Shown in pieces: positions 23,388 to 31,792 of a stretch of 64,000 nt of DNA; within the stretch, counting starts at the first letter, position 1; each line of letters starts with the position of its first letter. Where the stretch lies: assembly GCF_019175365.1 (NCBI RefSeq), contig NZ_CP059572.1, positions 3,782,001-3,846,000 of the forward strand. Reading direction: 5' to 3'. The notes under the pieces were generated by a model, which made no database searches, was not told the origin of the DNA, and saw nothing but the letters and a program-made list of their open reading frames with translations. Source of the DNA: Actinomadura graeca (GTDB lineage Bacteria; Actinomycetota; Actinomycetes; Streptosporangiales; Streptosporangiaceae). The position numbers and the translations under genes are program-made.

Positions 23388-24776
23388 GTGAGGACCAACT
23401 GGAAGGCCGCCGTCGCAGCCGCCGGAGCGGCCGCCACCGTGGCCGCCGTCGCGGCCTGGCCCGCCGGATCCGCGTCCGGCGCCGCCGGGGCCGGTCCGAA
23501 GGGCTGGATCCTGCTGGACCACGAGGGCTTCGACGAGCCGCTGCGCGTCGACGCGGCCAAGTGGCGCCTCGACCCGCAGGGACCGCGCAGCCCCTGGCAC
23601 GTCGACGCGTTCGACGACGACGGCGAGGCGTGGAAGAGGATCAGCGGGCCCCTGTTCGACAAGCAGCTCGCCACCCTCAACGTGTTCCGCAAGCGCGTCG
23701 CCTTCGGGCACAAGGGCTGGCTGACCGCCGAGGTCGCCGCCGTCGACAAGGACCGCGACGGCCGTCCCGACTCGCGTCCCGGCCTGTCGACCGCGCGTCT
23801 CCCCCACGGCCAGAAGGCCGCACGGCTGTCCGAGCCCAGCTGGGACGCCGGGGTCCTGATCCGCCCCACCCGCCCGCTGCCGCGCCACTACCGCGTGGAG
23901 ATGACGCTGCGGGGCATCGAGTTCGGCGGCAAACGCCACGGCACCTTCGACTACAACGGCAGGCACAACGGCTACACCAGGGAACCCTGCAAGACCCGTT
24001 TCCCGTGGACGTTCCAAGGCGCGCTGCCCGGAGCGTCGCGTTGCGACTACCCGAACGTGACGCGCGAGAACGGCTTCTACTACATGACGATCCTCGACTA
24101 CGCGACGCCCGCGCCCCACGGCAACCCCGGCATCCACTACCGGCGCAAGGCCATCATGGACGGCTACTACAGCGACGACGAACGCTGGAAGAACGCCGGG
24201 ACCTGCAACCCGAAGACGGGCAGGATCTACCGCACCTTCGACGGCACCTTCAACGGCGTCAACGCGCTGTTCCCGCGCGGCGACCTGTTCCGCGAGGCCG
24301 CCAACAACAACATCAGCAACGAGTACTACATCAAGTCCGCCTGCGGGAACGTCTCCATGGACAAGCCCTACGGGCCGGGCGGCAAGTTCCAGGGCCACCT
24401 CACCAGCGCCGAACTGCAACCCCATCTCCTGCCCAAGGCCGCCTACCGCTTCGCCGTGGAACGCGACCGCACCGGATACACGCTGGAGATGAGCGGCCCG
24501 TTCCTGCACACCGGCCAGACGACACTGCGCGTCCACCACGACTTCGTGGAGAACGGCCGTCCGATCTGGCACTACAACCAGACGCCCGGCGAGTACGACG
24601 GCCGCTTCGACCGCAGGCTCCTCCACAAGGGCCCCGCCGGGACGTACACCACCGGGCACTCCTGGCCGAAGGGCTCCGCCTACCCCGACTCCTTCATCAT
24701 CGGCGATCCGCACCTGAACTACTACGAGGGCTCCGCCTACATCGACGACATCCGCCTCTACGTGCCCCGCAGGTGA
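23388..24776 (+). CDS. Secreted concanavalin-like protein, possible glycan hydrolase or lectin
   Basis: 462 residues, GTG 23388 with GAGGGGG upstream. Signal peptide ends near residue 35. The mature protein is rich in Trp/Tyr/Asn and has features of a beta-sandwich of the LamG/GH16 type: WILLDHEGFDEPLRVDAAKWRLD at the start, RHYRVEMTLRGIEFGGKRHGTFDY in the middle and DSFIIGDPHLNYYEGSAYIDDIRLYV at the end. Four Cys could form disulfides. I did not see a clear E-x-D-x-x-E nucleophile motif, so catalysis is uncertain. A binding lectin or a divergent lyase remains possible. A perfect palindrome lies just after the stop. Confidence 0.6.
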   Translation: MRTNWKAAVAAAGAAATVAAVAAWPAGSASGAAGAGPKGWILLDHEGFDEPLRVDAAKWRLDPQGPRSPWHVDAFDDDGEAWKRISGPLFDKQLATLNVFRKRVAFGHKGWLTAEVAAVDKDRDGRPDSRPGLSTARLPHGQKAARLSEPSWDAGVLIRPTRPLPRHYRVEMTLRGIEFGGKRHGTFDYNGRHNGYTREPCKTRFPWTFQGALPGASRCDYPNVTRENGFYYMTILDYATPAPHGNPGIHYRRKAIMDGYYSDDERWKNAGTCNPKTGRIYRTFDGTFNGVNALFPRGDLFREAANNNISNEYYIKSACGNVSMDKPYGPGGKFQGHLTSAELQPHLLPKAAYRFAVERDRTGYTLEMSGPFLHTGQTTLRVHHDFVENGRPIWHYNQTPGEYDGRFDRRLLHKGPAGTYTTGHSWPKGSAYPDSFIIGDPHLNYYEGSAYIDDIRLYVPRR

Positions 24777-24781
24777 CACCC

Positions 24782-24799
24782 GCGGACCGGCCGGTCCGC
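24782..24799. terminator. Palindromic terminator candidate
   Basis: GCGGACCGGCCGGTCCGC is an 18-bp perfect palindrome 5 nt after the stop of the preceding gene, able to fold into a 7-8 bp GC stem. Confidence 0.5.
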
Positions 24800-24933
24800 A
24801 CCTGAGCGATCTTGGCATGCCCGGGCCCAGCGCCGGGTCAAGTGATCACGAAGCCCGACCGTGTCGGTGCCCGGCGCCCGCGCCCCGGACCCGAAGCTAG
24901 CGGTGATCATGACCCTGACCTGGGAGATCCCGC

Positions 24934-25557
24934 ATGCGCTACCGCTTCGTGCCCATCGCCGCGGCCGCCGCCCTCGGCGCCGTCCTCACCGCCCCGGCGG
25001 CCGCCGCGGACCCGCCCGCGCCTCCCGGTGCGACCGAGGCCGCCGAGCACCTCGCCGCCCTCATCGTCGCCGAGGAGGGCTCCATGACCGGCTACAGCCG
25101 CCAGAAGTTCCCGCACTGGACGACCGTCTCCGGGACGTGCAACACCCGCGAGACCGTCCTCAAGCGCGATGGCGAGAACGTCCGGACCGACGCCCAGTGC
25201 GCCGCCGTCGAGGGCGAGTGGACCAGCCCCTACGACGGCGCCCGGTGGACGAAGGCGTCCGACCTCGACATCGACCACATGGTCCCGCTCGCCCAGGCAT
25301 GGCGCTCCGGCGCCGACCGGTGGACGACCGAGCGCAGGCGCCGCTTCGCCAACGACCTGGACAGCTCGCAGCTCTGGACCGTCACCGACAACGTCAACCA
25401 GGCCAAGGGCGACAAGGACCCCGCCCGGTGGAAGCCGCCGCTGACCTCCTTCTACTGCACCTACGCCCGGTCCTGGATCGACGTGAAGCACCGCTACGGC
25501 CTGACCGTCGACCAGGCCGAGAAGGACGCGCTGGGCGAACTGCTGCGGACCTGCTGA
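24934..25557 (+). CDS. Secreted HNH/DUF1524-type nuclease
   Basis: 207 residues with signal peptide (VPIAAAAALGAVLTAPAAAA). The HNH core is DLDIDHMVPLAQAWRSGADRW (catalytic His in DIDH, about residue 113), FANDL and TDNVNQAKGDKDPARWKPP, which carries the Asn/Lys of the family. Cys pairs near GTCNTRE, DAQCAAV, FYCTYA and the terminal LRTC probably stabilise it outside the cell. Such enzymes degrade extracellular DNA/RNA for nutrition or competition. No immunity gene is evident, consistent with an enzyme exported by the Sec route. A hairpin overlaps the stop codon. Confidence 0.85.
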   Translation: MRYRFVPIAAAAALGAVLTAPAAAADPPAPPGATEAAEHLAALIVAEEGSMTGYSRQKFPHWTTVSGTCNTRETVLKRDGENVRTDAQCAAVEGEWTSPYDGARWTKASDLDIDHMVPLAQAWRSGADRWTTERRRRFANDLDSSQLWTVTDNVNQAKGDKDPARWKPPLTSFYCTYARSWIDVKHRYGLTVDQAEKDALGELLRTC

Positions 25558-25569
25558 CCCGAGGTCAGC
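25553..25569. terminator. Small hairpin over the stop codon of the nuclease gene
   Basis: GCTGACC-CGA-GGTCAGC is a perfect 7-bp stem containing the TGA stop. It may help terminate or protect the transcript. Confidence 0.4.
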
Positions 25570-25660
25570 GGCCCCTCCCCCGGCGGGGCGGGCGCATCCG
25601 GAAGCCCCTGGTCCCGTGGTTCCGCCTGCACCGGCCGCATCCGGACCGGCGCCCGCGGGG

Positions 25661-25697
25661 GCGGGGGGAATCGCACAAGACTCGCGAATCCCCCCGC
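25661..25697. terminator. GC-rich hairpin in the 436-bp gap before the STAND gene
   Basis: GCGGGGGGAATCGC (25661-25674) and GCGAATCCCCCCGC (25684-25697) pair with one mismatch. The gap 25558-25993 otherwise holds only a weak leftward reading frame (25834 to 25565; TTG start, no close ribosome site) coding a short hydrophobic peptide, which I do not call as a gene. Confidence 0.45.
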
Positions 25698-25993
25698 GCC
25701 TCGCCCCGCCGTCCAGAAGAACGCCCGAACCCTCCCAGAAGCCCAATAACCGCAGAGCAGACGGACCCGGCGGCGCCCAGAACGGCGGAGAGGGCCTGCG
25801 CCAGAGTGAGCATGTCGTCCAAGATGACTCCCAAGACCGGGCCCGCGCGACACCGCCGGGCCGTGTCCGCCCATTCCCGTGCCGTGGCCGGTTTCCGGCG
25901 ATCTGTGTGCGCGGCCGGTGCCCCTGTCTAGGCTGATGGGATGCCCCCACGCGAGCCTTTCGGAGGCCGTCCGGACCGGATCCGGAGGCGGGC

Positions 25994-28540
25994 GTGACGA
26001 CCGGGCGCGACGGCGACGCGGCGGGCGGGTTCGCGAGCGCGCTGCGGGCCCTCTACGAGGCCGCCGGACGGCCGCTCCCCCGGATCCTGATCTCCCAGGC
26101 CCGGGCGCAGCGGCCCCCGATCCGGCTGAACCCGAGCTCGCTCAGCGACTGGATGGCGGGGATCAGCGTCCCCTCGGATCCGCGGGCGGTGGGCTTCCTC
26201 GTCTCCTACCTCCAGGCGCGTGTGCCGGTGCCCCCGGGGCCGGGTCCGCGCCCACCCGGATGGTGGGAGGAGTTGAGGGCCTCCGCCTGGGAGGAGCGGC
26301 ACGCGAACCGCGGCGGCCGCCGGCGGACACGTCCCGGAGCAGCGGCCGAGGCGGCGGCGCCCTTGTCAGGCAGCGAAGCACGGCGGTTCTGGTCCGGTGT
26401 CGTCCCCCGGCAGGCCGACTGCTACCAGGCGCGTCCCTCGGCCGTCCGGATGCTCGACGAAGACGGCACGGGCGGATGCCACGTCCTCACCGGGACCGGC
26501 GGTGTCGGGAAGACGCAGATCGCCGCCCACTTCGCCCGGGAAGCCTGGCGGACGGGAGGCGTCAGCGTCCTCGTCTGGATCCCGGTCATCACCAGGGAGG
26601 CGGTGATCGCGGGCTACGCCCAGGCGGGGGTGGCCCTCGCGGACGCGAGTCCGGGCGATCCCGACCGCGCGGCGGAAAGGTTCCTCGCCTGGTGCGAGAC
26701 GACCGAGGAGAACTGGCTGGTGGTGCTGGACGACGTAGAGGAGCCCTCGTCCCTGCGCGGCTTGTGGCCCCCGCATCCGTCCCGCGGCCGGACGGTGGTC
26801 ACCACCCGCCGCCGTGACGCGGCGTTCACCGGTCAGGGCCGCCGACTGCTGGAGGTCGAGTTGTTCACCGCCGACGAGGCGTCCGCCTACCTGACCGCGA
26901 AGCTCGCACAGCACGGACGCGAGGACGAGCCCGCTCAGATCGACGGGCTGGCCGGGGACCTCGGCCACCTGCCCCTCGCCCTCGCCCAGGCCGCGGCGTT
27001 CATGATCGACGCGGAGCTGGACTGCGCCGCCTACCGGGAGCGGCTGAGAGACCGCCGGCGAACCCTCCTCGACCTGGTCCCGGACGTCGGCGCGCTTCCC
27101 GACGACCACCACGCGACCGTGGCGGCGACCTGGTCGCTGTCCGTCGAGCGCGCCGACCGGATCCGCCCCGCCGGGCTGGCGCGGCCCCTGCTCGAACTGG
27201 TCAGCATGCTGGACGCCGGAGGCGTCCCCGCCGCCGCGCTGAGCAGCCCGGCCACCCTCGCCTACCTGGAGCGGCGCCGGGGCACCGCTCCTGTCAGCCC
27301 CGAGGACGCGCGGGACACGCTGCGCACCCTGCACCGGCTGAGCCTGGCCGACCACGACCCTCGATCCGGCCAGCGGTCGGTCCGCGTGCACGGCCTCATC
27401 CAGCGGGCCACCCGCGAACCGCTGCCGGACGACCTCACACGGACGGCGGTGCGCGCGGCGGCCGACGCCCTGCTCGCGGTCTGGCCCGAGACCGAGCGGA
27501 ACGGGGACCTCTCCTCGGTGCTGCGCGCGAACGCCGAGGCCCTGATCTCCCACGCCCACCGGGACCTGTTCCACGAGGGCGCCCACCCGGTGCTGTTCCG
27601 CATGGGCGTGAGCCTGGGCGACAGTGGCTCCTCATCGGCCATCGGCTACCTGGAGGACCTCTTTTCGACGGCTCTCGCCACGCTCGGGCCGCGCCATCCC
27701 GACACGCTCATCGCCGCCCGGCACCTGTCCTGGTGCAGGAGCGAGGCCGGACGTCCACGGGAGGCCGTCACCGCGCTGCGGCTGCTCCTCGAAGAGCAAC
27801 TCGGCGTCATGGGGCCCGACCACCCGGAAACGCTGGCCACGCGCAGGTGCCTCGCCCGGAGCCTCGCCGAGGCGGGAGAGCCGGACGCGGCCCTGTCGCT
27901 GTTCCGCGAGCTCATCGCCGATCAGACGCGCATCCTCGGGCCCGCCGCCCCGGAGACGCTCGCCACCCGCTGCAACCTCGCCCGCTACCAGGGGGAGGCC
28001 GGAGAGCACGCGGACGCCGTCGCGGCCTTCGAGGAACTGCTGGAGGACCAGCGCGGGGTCTTCGACGCCGACCACCCGGAGGTGCTCTCAGCCCGGGGCA
28101 ACCTCGCGCGCTGGCAGGGCCGCGCGGGGGACGTGGACACCGCCGTCCGCGCATTCGCGTCCGTTCTGGAGGACCATTTGCGGATCCTGGGCCCGAACCA
28201 TGTGGAGACGCTCACGACACGGAACAACCTCGCCTTCTGGACGGGCAAGGCGGGAGATGTGAACGGCGCGCTGGAGGCGTTCCAGGCCCTGCTGGACGAC
28301 GAGCTCCGGATCCTCGGGGCCGATCATCCGCGGACGCTGACGGCACGGGCGAACCTCGCCCGGCTCACCGGCGAGAACGGCGACGCCGCAGGGGCGGTGG
28401 AGGCGTTCGAGCGGCTGCTGGAGGACCGCCTGAGGATCCTCGGCCCCGGCCACCCCACCATCGCCGTCACGCGCGAAGGGCTGTCCCGCTGGCGGGGTCG
28501 CGCCGATCCGCTCCTGGAGACTCCGTCAGACGCCTCCTAA
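25994..28540 (+). CDS. STAND NTPase with N-terminal HTH-like domain and C-terminal TPR array
   Basis: 848 residues from GTG 25994 (GGAGGCGGGC upstream). Residues about 10-70 (FASALRALYEAAGRPLPR...SSLSDWMAGISVP) are the small helical domain that many actinomycete NB-ARC proteins carry, thought to be HTH-like. P-loop GTGGVGKTQIA (about 166-176), Walker B LVVLDDVE, sensor TVVTTRRRDA and GHLPLALAQAA mark the NB-ARC ATPase. From about residue 545, six repeats of 42 residues (LGPxHPxTLxxRxxLAxxxGEAGxxxxAxxxFxxLL) form a TPR superhelix like kinesin light chain. It may act as an ATP-gated signalling hub or defence regulator. A DUF397 gene follows. Confidence 0.85.
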   Translation: MTTGRDGDAAGGFASALRALYEAAGRPLPRILISQARAQRPPIRLNPSSLSDWMAGISVPSDPRAVGFLVSYLQARVPVPPGPGPRPPGWWEELRASAWEERHANRGGRRRTRPGAAAEAAAPLSGSEARRFWSGVVPRQADCYQARPSAVRMLDEDGTGGCHVLTGTGGVGKTQIAAHFAREAWRTGGVSVLVWIPVITREAVIAGYAQAGVALADASPGDPDRAAERFLAWCETTEENWLVVLDDVEEPSSLRGLWPPHPSRGRTVVTTRRRDAAFTGQGRRLLEVELFTADEASAYLTAKLAQHGREDEPAQIDGLAGDLGHLPLALAQAAAFMIDAELDCAAYRERLRDRRRTLLDLVPDVGALPDDHHATVAATWSLSVERADRIRPAGLARPLLELVSMLDAGGVPAAALSSPATLAYLERRRGTAPVSPEDARDTLRTLHRLSLADHDPRSGQRSVRVHGLIQRATREPLPDDLTRTAVRAAADALLAVWPETERNGDLSSVLRANAEALISHAHRDLFHEGAHPVLFRMGVSLGDSGSSSAIGYLEDLFSTALATLGPRHPDTLIAARHLSWCRSEAGRPREAVTALRLLLEEQLGVMGPDHPETLATRRCLARSLAEAGEPDAALSLFRELIADQTRILGPAAPETLATRCNLARYQGEAGEHADAVAAFEELLEDQRGVFDADHPEVLSARGNLARWQGRAGDVDTAVRAFASVLEDHLRILGPNHVETLTTRNNLAFWTGKAGDVNGALEAFQALLDDELRILGADHPRTLTARANLARLTGENGDAAGAVEAFERLLEDRLRILGPGHPTIAVTREGLSRWRGRADPLLETPSDAS

Positions 28541-28644
28541 GATGGACATGACCGCTGGACCCCGACCACCCCGACGCCCGACGGCCGTCTCGGGAACATC
28601 GATCCGGGCCGGACCCGGGTCGGCGTGTCGACGGAAGGCCGCGC

Positions 28645-28839
28645 ATGGACCACTCCGGCCCGGAGCCCCTGCTCTGGCGAAAGAGCAGGGCGAGTCAGGG
28701 CGCCGACGAATGCGTGGAGCTCTCCGTCCTCGACACGATGGTCTTCATCCGTGACTCCCGGAACGTCGGCGGCGGCATGCTGGCCTTCACCCGGAGCCAG
28801 TTGCGGGAACTCTTCGAACGACTCCGCGCCGAAGGCTGA
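28645..28839 (+). CDS. DUF397 small protein
   Basis: 64 residues, GGAAGG just before ATG 28645. The family core is LLWRKSRASQGADECVELSVLDTMVFIRDSRN, then LAFTRSQLRELFERLR. DUF397 proteins are usually encoded beside XRE (DUF5753) regulators and influence development or antibiotic production in Streptomyces. Here no such partner is adjacent; the upstream gene is the STAND-TPR protein with an HTH-like start, which might take the regulator's place. Confidence 0.88.
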   Translation: MDHSGPEPLLWRKSRASQGADECVELSVLDTMVFIRDSRNVGGGMLAFTRSQLRELFERLRAEG

Positions 28840-28891
28840 CGCGGCGCACCCGCCGGTCGGGCGGTGTACCCGGAGGGGTGGGGACCGGGGG

Positions 28892-29464
28892 TCAGTGTTC
28901 TTGGGGTGGGTAGTGGGCCAGGCCGCGGGCCAGGGTGCGGGCCCAGGGGGCGTCGACCTGGTCGATGGCCATGGCGGTCACGGCGTCGCACCAGAAGCCG
29001 CGCAGGAAGTACATCTGGATCTGGCCCTCGGACGCGCCGGACACCTCCCGCACGTACTCCACCGCCTCGGCGTAGCAGGCGCGGATCGCCTCGCCGATGG
29101 CGGGCTCGCTCGCGGCGCATTTCGCCTGCATGAGCACCATGGGCAGGTTCCGGTCGACGATCAGCCGGGCGTAGGCGTCGCCCATGGCGAACAGGATCGC
29201 CTCAGGGTCGCCGCTGCGCACCTGCGCGGCGCTGTCGGCCAGGCACTGGAGGATCCGGTCCGCGCAGTGGTTCACCACGGCGACGAACAGCGCCTCCTTG
29301 CCGGGGAACAGGCGGTAGAGGTACGCCTGCGAGATCCCGGCGTGCCGGGCGACCTCGGTCGTCGTCGTCCCGTAGTAGCCGCGCGCCGCGAACGCGTCGG
29401 TCGCGGTCCGCACGACCGTGGTGCGGCGCTCGTCGGCGGTGGAGAGTCTCCGGGGGGTGGCCAT
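28892..29464 (-). CDS. TetR family transcriptional regulator
   Basis: 190 residues from ATG 29464; the family begins at MATPRRLSTADERRTTVVRTA. The HTH is TTTTEVARHAGISQAYLYRLFPGKEALF (about residues 30-58). The ligand domain is all-helical with three Cys. It is transcribed divergently from the hydrolase at 29770 across a 305-bp gap holding repeated palindromes, so it probably represses both that gene and itself. The effector is unknown. Confidence 0.92.
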   Translation of the reverse strand: MATPRRLSTADERRTTVVRTATDAFAARGYYGTTTTEVARHAGISQAYLYRLFPGKEALFVAVVNHCADRILQCLADSAAQVRSGDPEAILFAMGDAYARLIVDRNLPMVLMQAKCAASEPAIGEAIRACYAEAVEYVREVSGASEGQIQMYFLRGFWCDAVTAMAIDQVDAPWARTLARGLAHYPPQEH

Positions 29465-29465
29465 A

Positions 29466-29483
29466 TGAGTAATAAACCACTCA
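29466..29483. promoter_or_regulatory. Inverted repeat just upstream of the tetR start
   Basis: TGAGT-N8-ACTCA lies immediately before the ATG at 29464. It would fit autorepression by a TetR protein, but the arms are short. Confidence 0.35.
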
Positions 29484-29551
29484 CACTTTCGGGCGGCAAC
29501 CCGCCCGGCTTCCGCCGGACTTGGCCGCGACGGCGAGCTCCCGCTACTTAG

Positions 29552-29568
29552 TGTTGCTTTTATCAACA
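29552..29568. promoter_or_regulatory. Operator candidate, copy 1 (TGTTG-N7-CAACA)
   Basis: TGTTGCTTTTATCAACA, in the tetR/hydrolase intergenic region. It shares 15 of 17 bases, including the whole TTTATCAACA half, with copy 2 located 64 bp downstream. Confidence 0.6.
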
Positions 29569-29600
29569 TGTACGCGAGGAAGCCGCGCTGACGCGGGGTC

Positions 29601-29632
29601 TTGTTTGAGCTTAGGTGTTGTGTTTATCAACA
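29601..29632 (+). promoter_or_regulatory. Promoter of hydrolase gene with operator copy 2
   Basis: TTGTTT (29601-29606) and TTATCA (29624-29629) are spaced by 17 nt. TGTTGTGTTTATCAACA (29616-29632) covers the -10. Binding there by the divergent TetR would block transcription toward 29770. Confidence 0.55.
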
Positions 29633-29769
29633 GCGAGCTATATACCTGCTGTGACGACCCTCCACGAGCCCGCGAAGGCGGACGCCTTGGGCACCCCGCC
29701 ACGGCCTGCGAGCGCCACCCGGACGGGCTCCGGAACGAGGAGTCGCGGTCAGGATCTGGGAGGTCTTGG

Positions 29770-30741
29770 ATGACGACGAACGACAGCGTCAGACGGACGG
29801 GCAAGGCGGCGGACATCGGGCGCCGGGGGCTGCTGGGGAGCGCCACGGCACTGGCGGTCGGCGGGGCGGTGCTCGCCACCGGCGCGGGGACGGCGGCCGC
29901 GGGCGCGGGCGTCCCCCGTCCCGACTCGCCGCTGAAGCCCATCCCCGTCCCGCCGCAGGTGCCCGCCGCCTCGGGATACGTGCAGGTCCCGGGCGCGCGC
30001 CTCTGGTACTGGGACACCGGGGGCCGCGGGGCCCCCGTCATCTTCCTGCACCCCGCGACCGGCAGCGCGGAGAGCTGGCCCTATCAGCAGCCCTACTTCG
30101 CCAAGGCCGGGTACCGGGTCATCTCGTACTCACGGCGCGGGCACTACCGGTCCGACGCCGGGTCCAAGGACGAGACGGGGACCGGCTCCGGCGACCTCCA
30201 CGCCCTCGTCGGGCACCTCGGCGTCCGGCGCTTCCACGCGGTCGGCGTCGCCGCGGGCGGGGGCCTCGCGCTCGACTACGCGCTGTCACACCCGGACCGG
30301 CTGCACAGCCTGGTGATCAGCGGCAGCCTGACCGGCGTGACGGACCAGGCGTACCGCGACATGCTCTCGCGCCTGCGGCCGCACGGCTTCGACGAGATGC
30401 CCCCCGACTTCATCGAGCTCGGGCCGTCCTACCGGGCGATCGACCCCGCCGGCGTGCAGCGGTGGCTCGACATCCACCACCGCGCCGTCCACACCGAGGT
30501 GAGCCAGCCGAACGCCAACAGCCCCGCCTGGGCCGACGTCGAGCGGCTGCGCGTCCCCACGCTGCTCCTGTGGGGCGACGGCGACCTCTACAGCCCGCCG
30601 ACCGTCCAGCGGATCATGGCGGGCCACCTCCGCGACGTCGAGACGGTCGTCGCCAACGAGTGCGGCCACCAGCCGCACTGGGAGCGCTCGGACGTCTACA
30701 ACCCCGTCCTGCGCAGGTGGCTGGGCAAGCACTCGCGGTGA
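29770..30741 (+). CDS. Tat-exported alpha/beta hydrolase fold protein lacking the usual serine
   Basis: 323 residues from ATG 29770 (GGGAGG upstream). GRRGLLG at 17-23 plus a hydrophobic stretch is a Tat signal. The fold is clear: VIFLHPATGSAESW (oxyanion), RVISYSRRGHYRS, then GVAAGGGLALDYALSHPDRL where the nucleophile elbow has Ala161 instead of Ser. The acid (WGDGDLYS) and histidine (CGHQPHW) remain. Without Ser it cannot be an ordinary serine esterase; a variant mechanism or a binding role is possible. It is controlled by the divergent TetR. Confidence 0.85.
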   Translation: MTTNDSVRRTGKAADIGRRGLLGSATALAVGGAVLATGAGTAAAGAGVPRPDSPLKPIPVPPQVPAASGYVQVPGARLWYWDTGGRGAPVIFLHPATGSAESWPYQQPYFAKAGYRVISYSRRGHYRSDAGSKDETGTGSGDLHALVGHLGVRRFHAVGVAAGGGLALDYALSHPDRLHSLVISGSLTGVTDQAYRDMLSRLRPHGFDEMPPDFIELGPSYRAIDPAGVQRWLDIHHRAVHTEVSQPNANSPAWADVERLRVPTLLLWGDGDLYSPPTVQRIMAGHLRDVETVVANECGHQPHWERSDVYNPVLRRWLGKHSR

Positions 30742-30790
30742 CCGGTGTCGCCGGGGAGCCCGTTCGCGCCGCGGGCTCCCCGGCGGCCTC

Positions 30791-31708
30791 TCAGCCCAGC
30801 CGTGGTATGACCTCGGCGGCGAGCCGCTCCATCTGCTCCAGGTCGTCGAAGAGCGGGGTGAGCAGGATCAGTTCCGCTCCCGCGTCCGCCACCTCGCGCA
30901 ACCCGCGGACGCACGCGTCCGGGGGTCCCCAGACGGCGACGTCGGACAGGCCGTCGCGTCCGTAGAGGTTCCGCAGGCCCGCCGCCACGCGCTCCCCCGC
31001 GCGCGCCGCGTCGTCGTCCACCGCGATGTAGACCCGCTTGCCGATGGGGAAGGACGCGGCGTCGCGTCCCTCGTCCGCCAGCGCCTCGCGCAGGACGCGG
31101 ACCTCCCCGGCGAACTGCTCCGTCGTCGCCGACCCCGCGCCGATGAACGCGTCACCGTGCCGGACCGCGCGCCGCAGCGCCGCCGGGGCGTGGGCGCCGA
31201 ACCAGATCGGCGGATGCGGCCGCTGGAACGGCTTGGGTTCCATGGCGGCGCCCTCGACCTGCCAGAAGCGCCCGTCGAAGTCGATGCGCGGTTCCGTCCA
31301 GCACGCCTTCATCAGGTTCAGGCCCTCGGTGAAGCGGGCGACGAGGCCGTCCGGGTCCACGCCGAACGCGCCGAACATCCGGCCCCGCCCGCCGGTCCCG
31401 ACGCCCACGTCGAGACGGCCGCGGCTGAGCTGGTCCAGCGTGCTCAGGCTCTTGGCCAGGTGGACGGGGCTGTGCAGCGGCGTGACGAGCACGGCGCAGC
31501 CGAGACGCAGCCGCCCGGTGCAGGCGGCGGCGAAGGCCATGGTCTCGATGGGACTCAGCCGGGACGCCGAGCCGAGCACCTGTTCCTGCGTCCAGGCGCC
31601 CTCGAAGCCGAGTTCCTCGGCGCGCTCCAGATGGGCGCGGAAGGCGGCCGGGTCGAACTCCCGGTCGGTGACGTCCTGCGGGATGGAGATCGCGAAACGC
31701 ATCTCCAA
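30791..31708 (-). CDS. LLM-class flavin/F420-dependent oxidoreductase
   Basis: 305 residues. Luciferase-like TIM barrel: EELGFEGAWTQEQVLG, RLRLGCAVLVTPLHSPVHLAKSLSTLDQLSRGRLDVGVGTGG and PPIWFGAHAPAALRRAVRHGDAFIG, which fits the F420-binding branch found in actinomycetes. It probably oxidises or reduces a small organic substrate with F420 or FMN. A second Met at 31702 is an equal start choice. It converges with the hydrolase at 30741; the 49-nt gap shows no strong hairpin. Confidence 0.88.
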   Translation of the reverse strand: MEMRFAISIPQDVTDREFDPAAFRAHLERAEELGFEGAWTQEQVLGSASRLSPIETMAFAAACTGRLRLGCAVLVTPLHSPVHLAKSLSTLDQLSRGRLDVGVGTGGRGRMFGAFGVDPDGLVARFTEGLNLMKACWTEPRIDFDGRFWQVEGAAMEPKPFQRPHPPIWFGAHAPAALRRAVRHGDAFIGAGSATTEQFAGEVRVLREALADEGRDAASFPIGKRVYIAVDDDAARAGERVAAGLRNLYGRDGLSDVAVWGPPDACVRGLREVADAGAELILLTPLFDDLEQMERLAAEVIPRLG

Positions 31709-31792
31709 GACACTAACGGTCGCGTTCGTCCTGAACGACGGCGGGTCCGGAACCCGCGTCGGCCGGCGGACGCGGCCGGGACGGGCGCGGGC

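Noticed and set aside
25565..25834. Small leftward peptide gene with a hydrophobic N-terminus
   Set aside because: TTG start or an internal ATG without a close ribosome site, a hairpin inside the frame and a low-complexity Arg-rich tail.
25994..26300. Separate XRE regulator partner for the DUF397 protein
   Set aside because: The HTH-like stretch is the N-terminus of the 848-residue STAND protein and is in frame with it.
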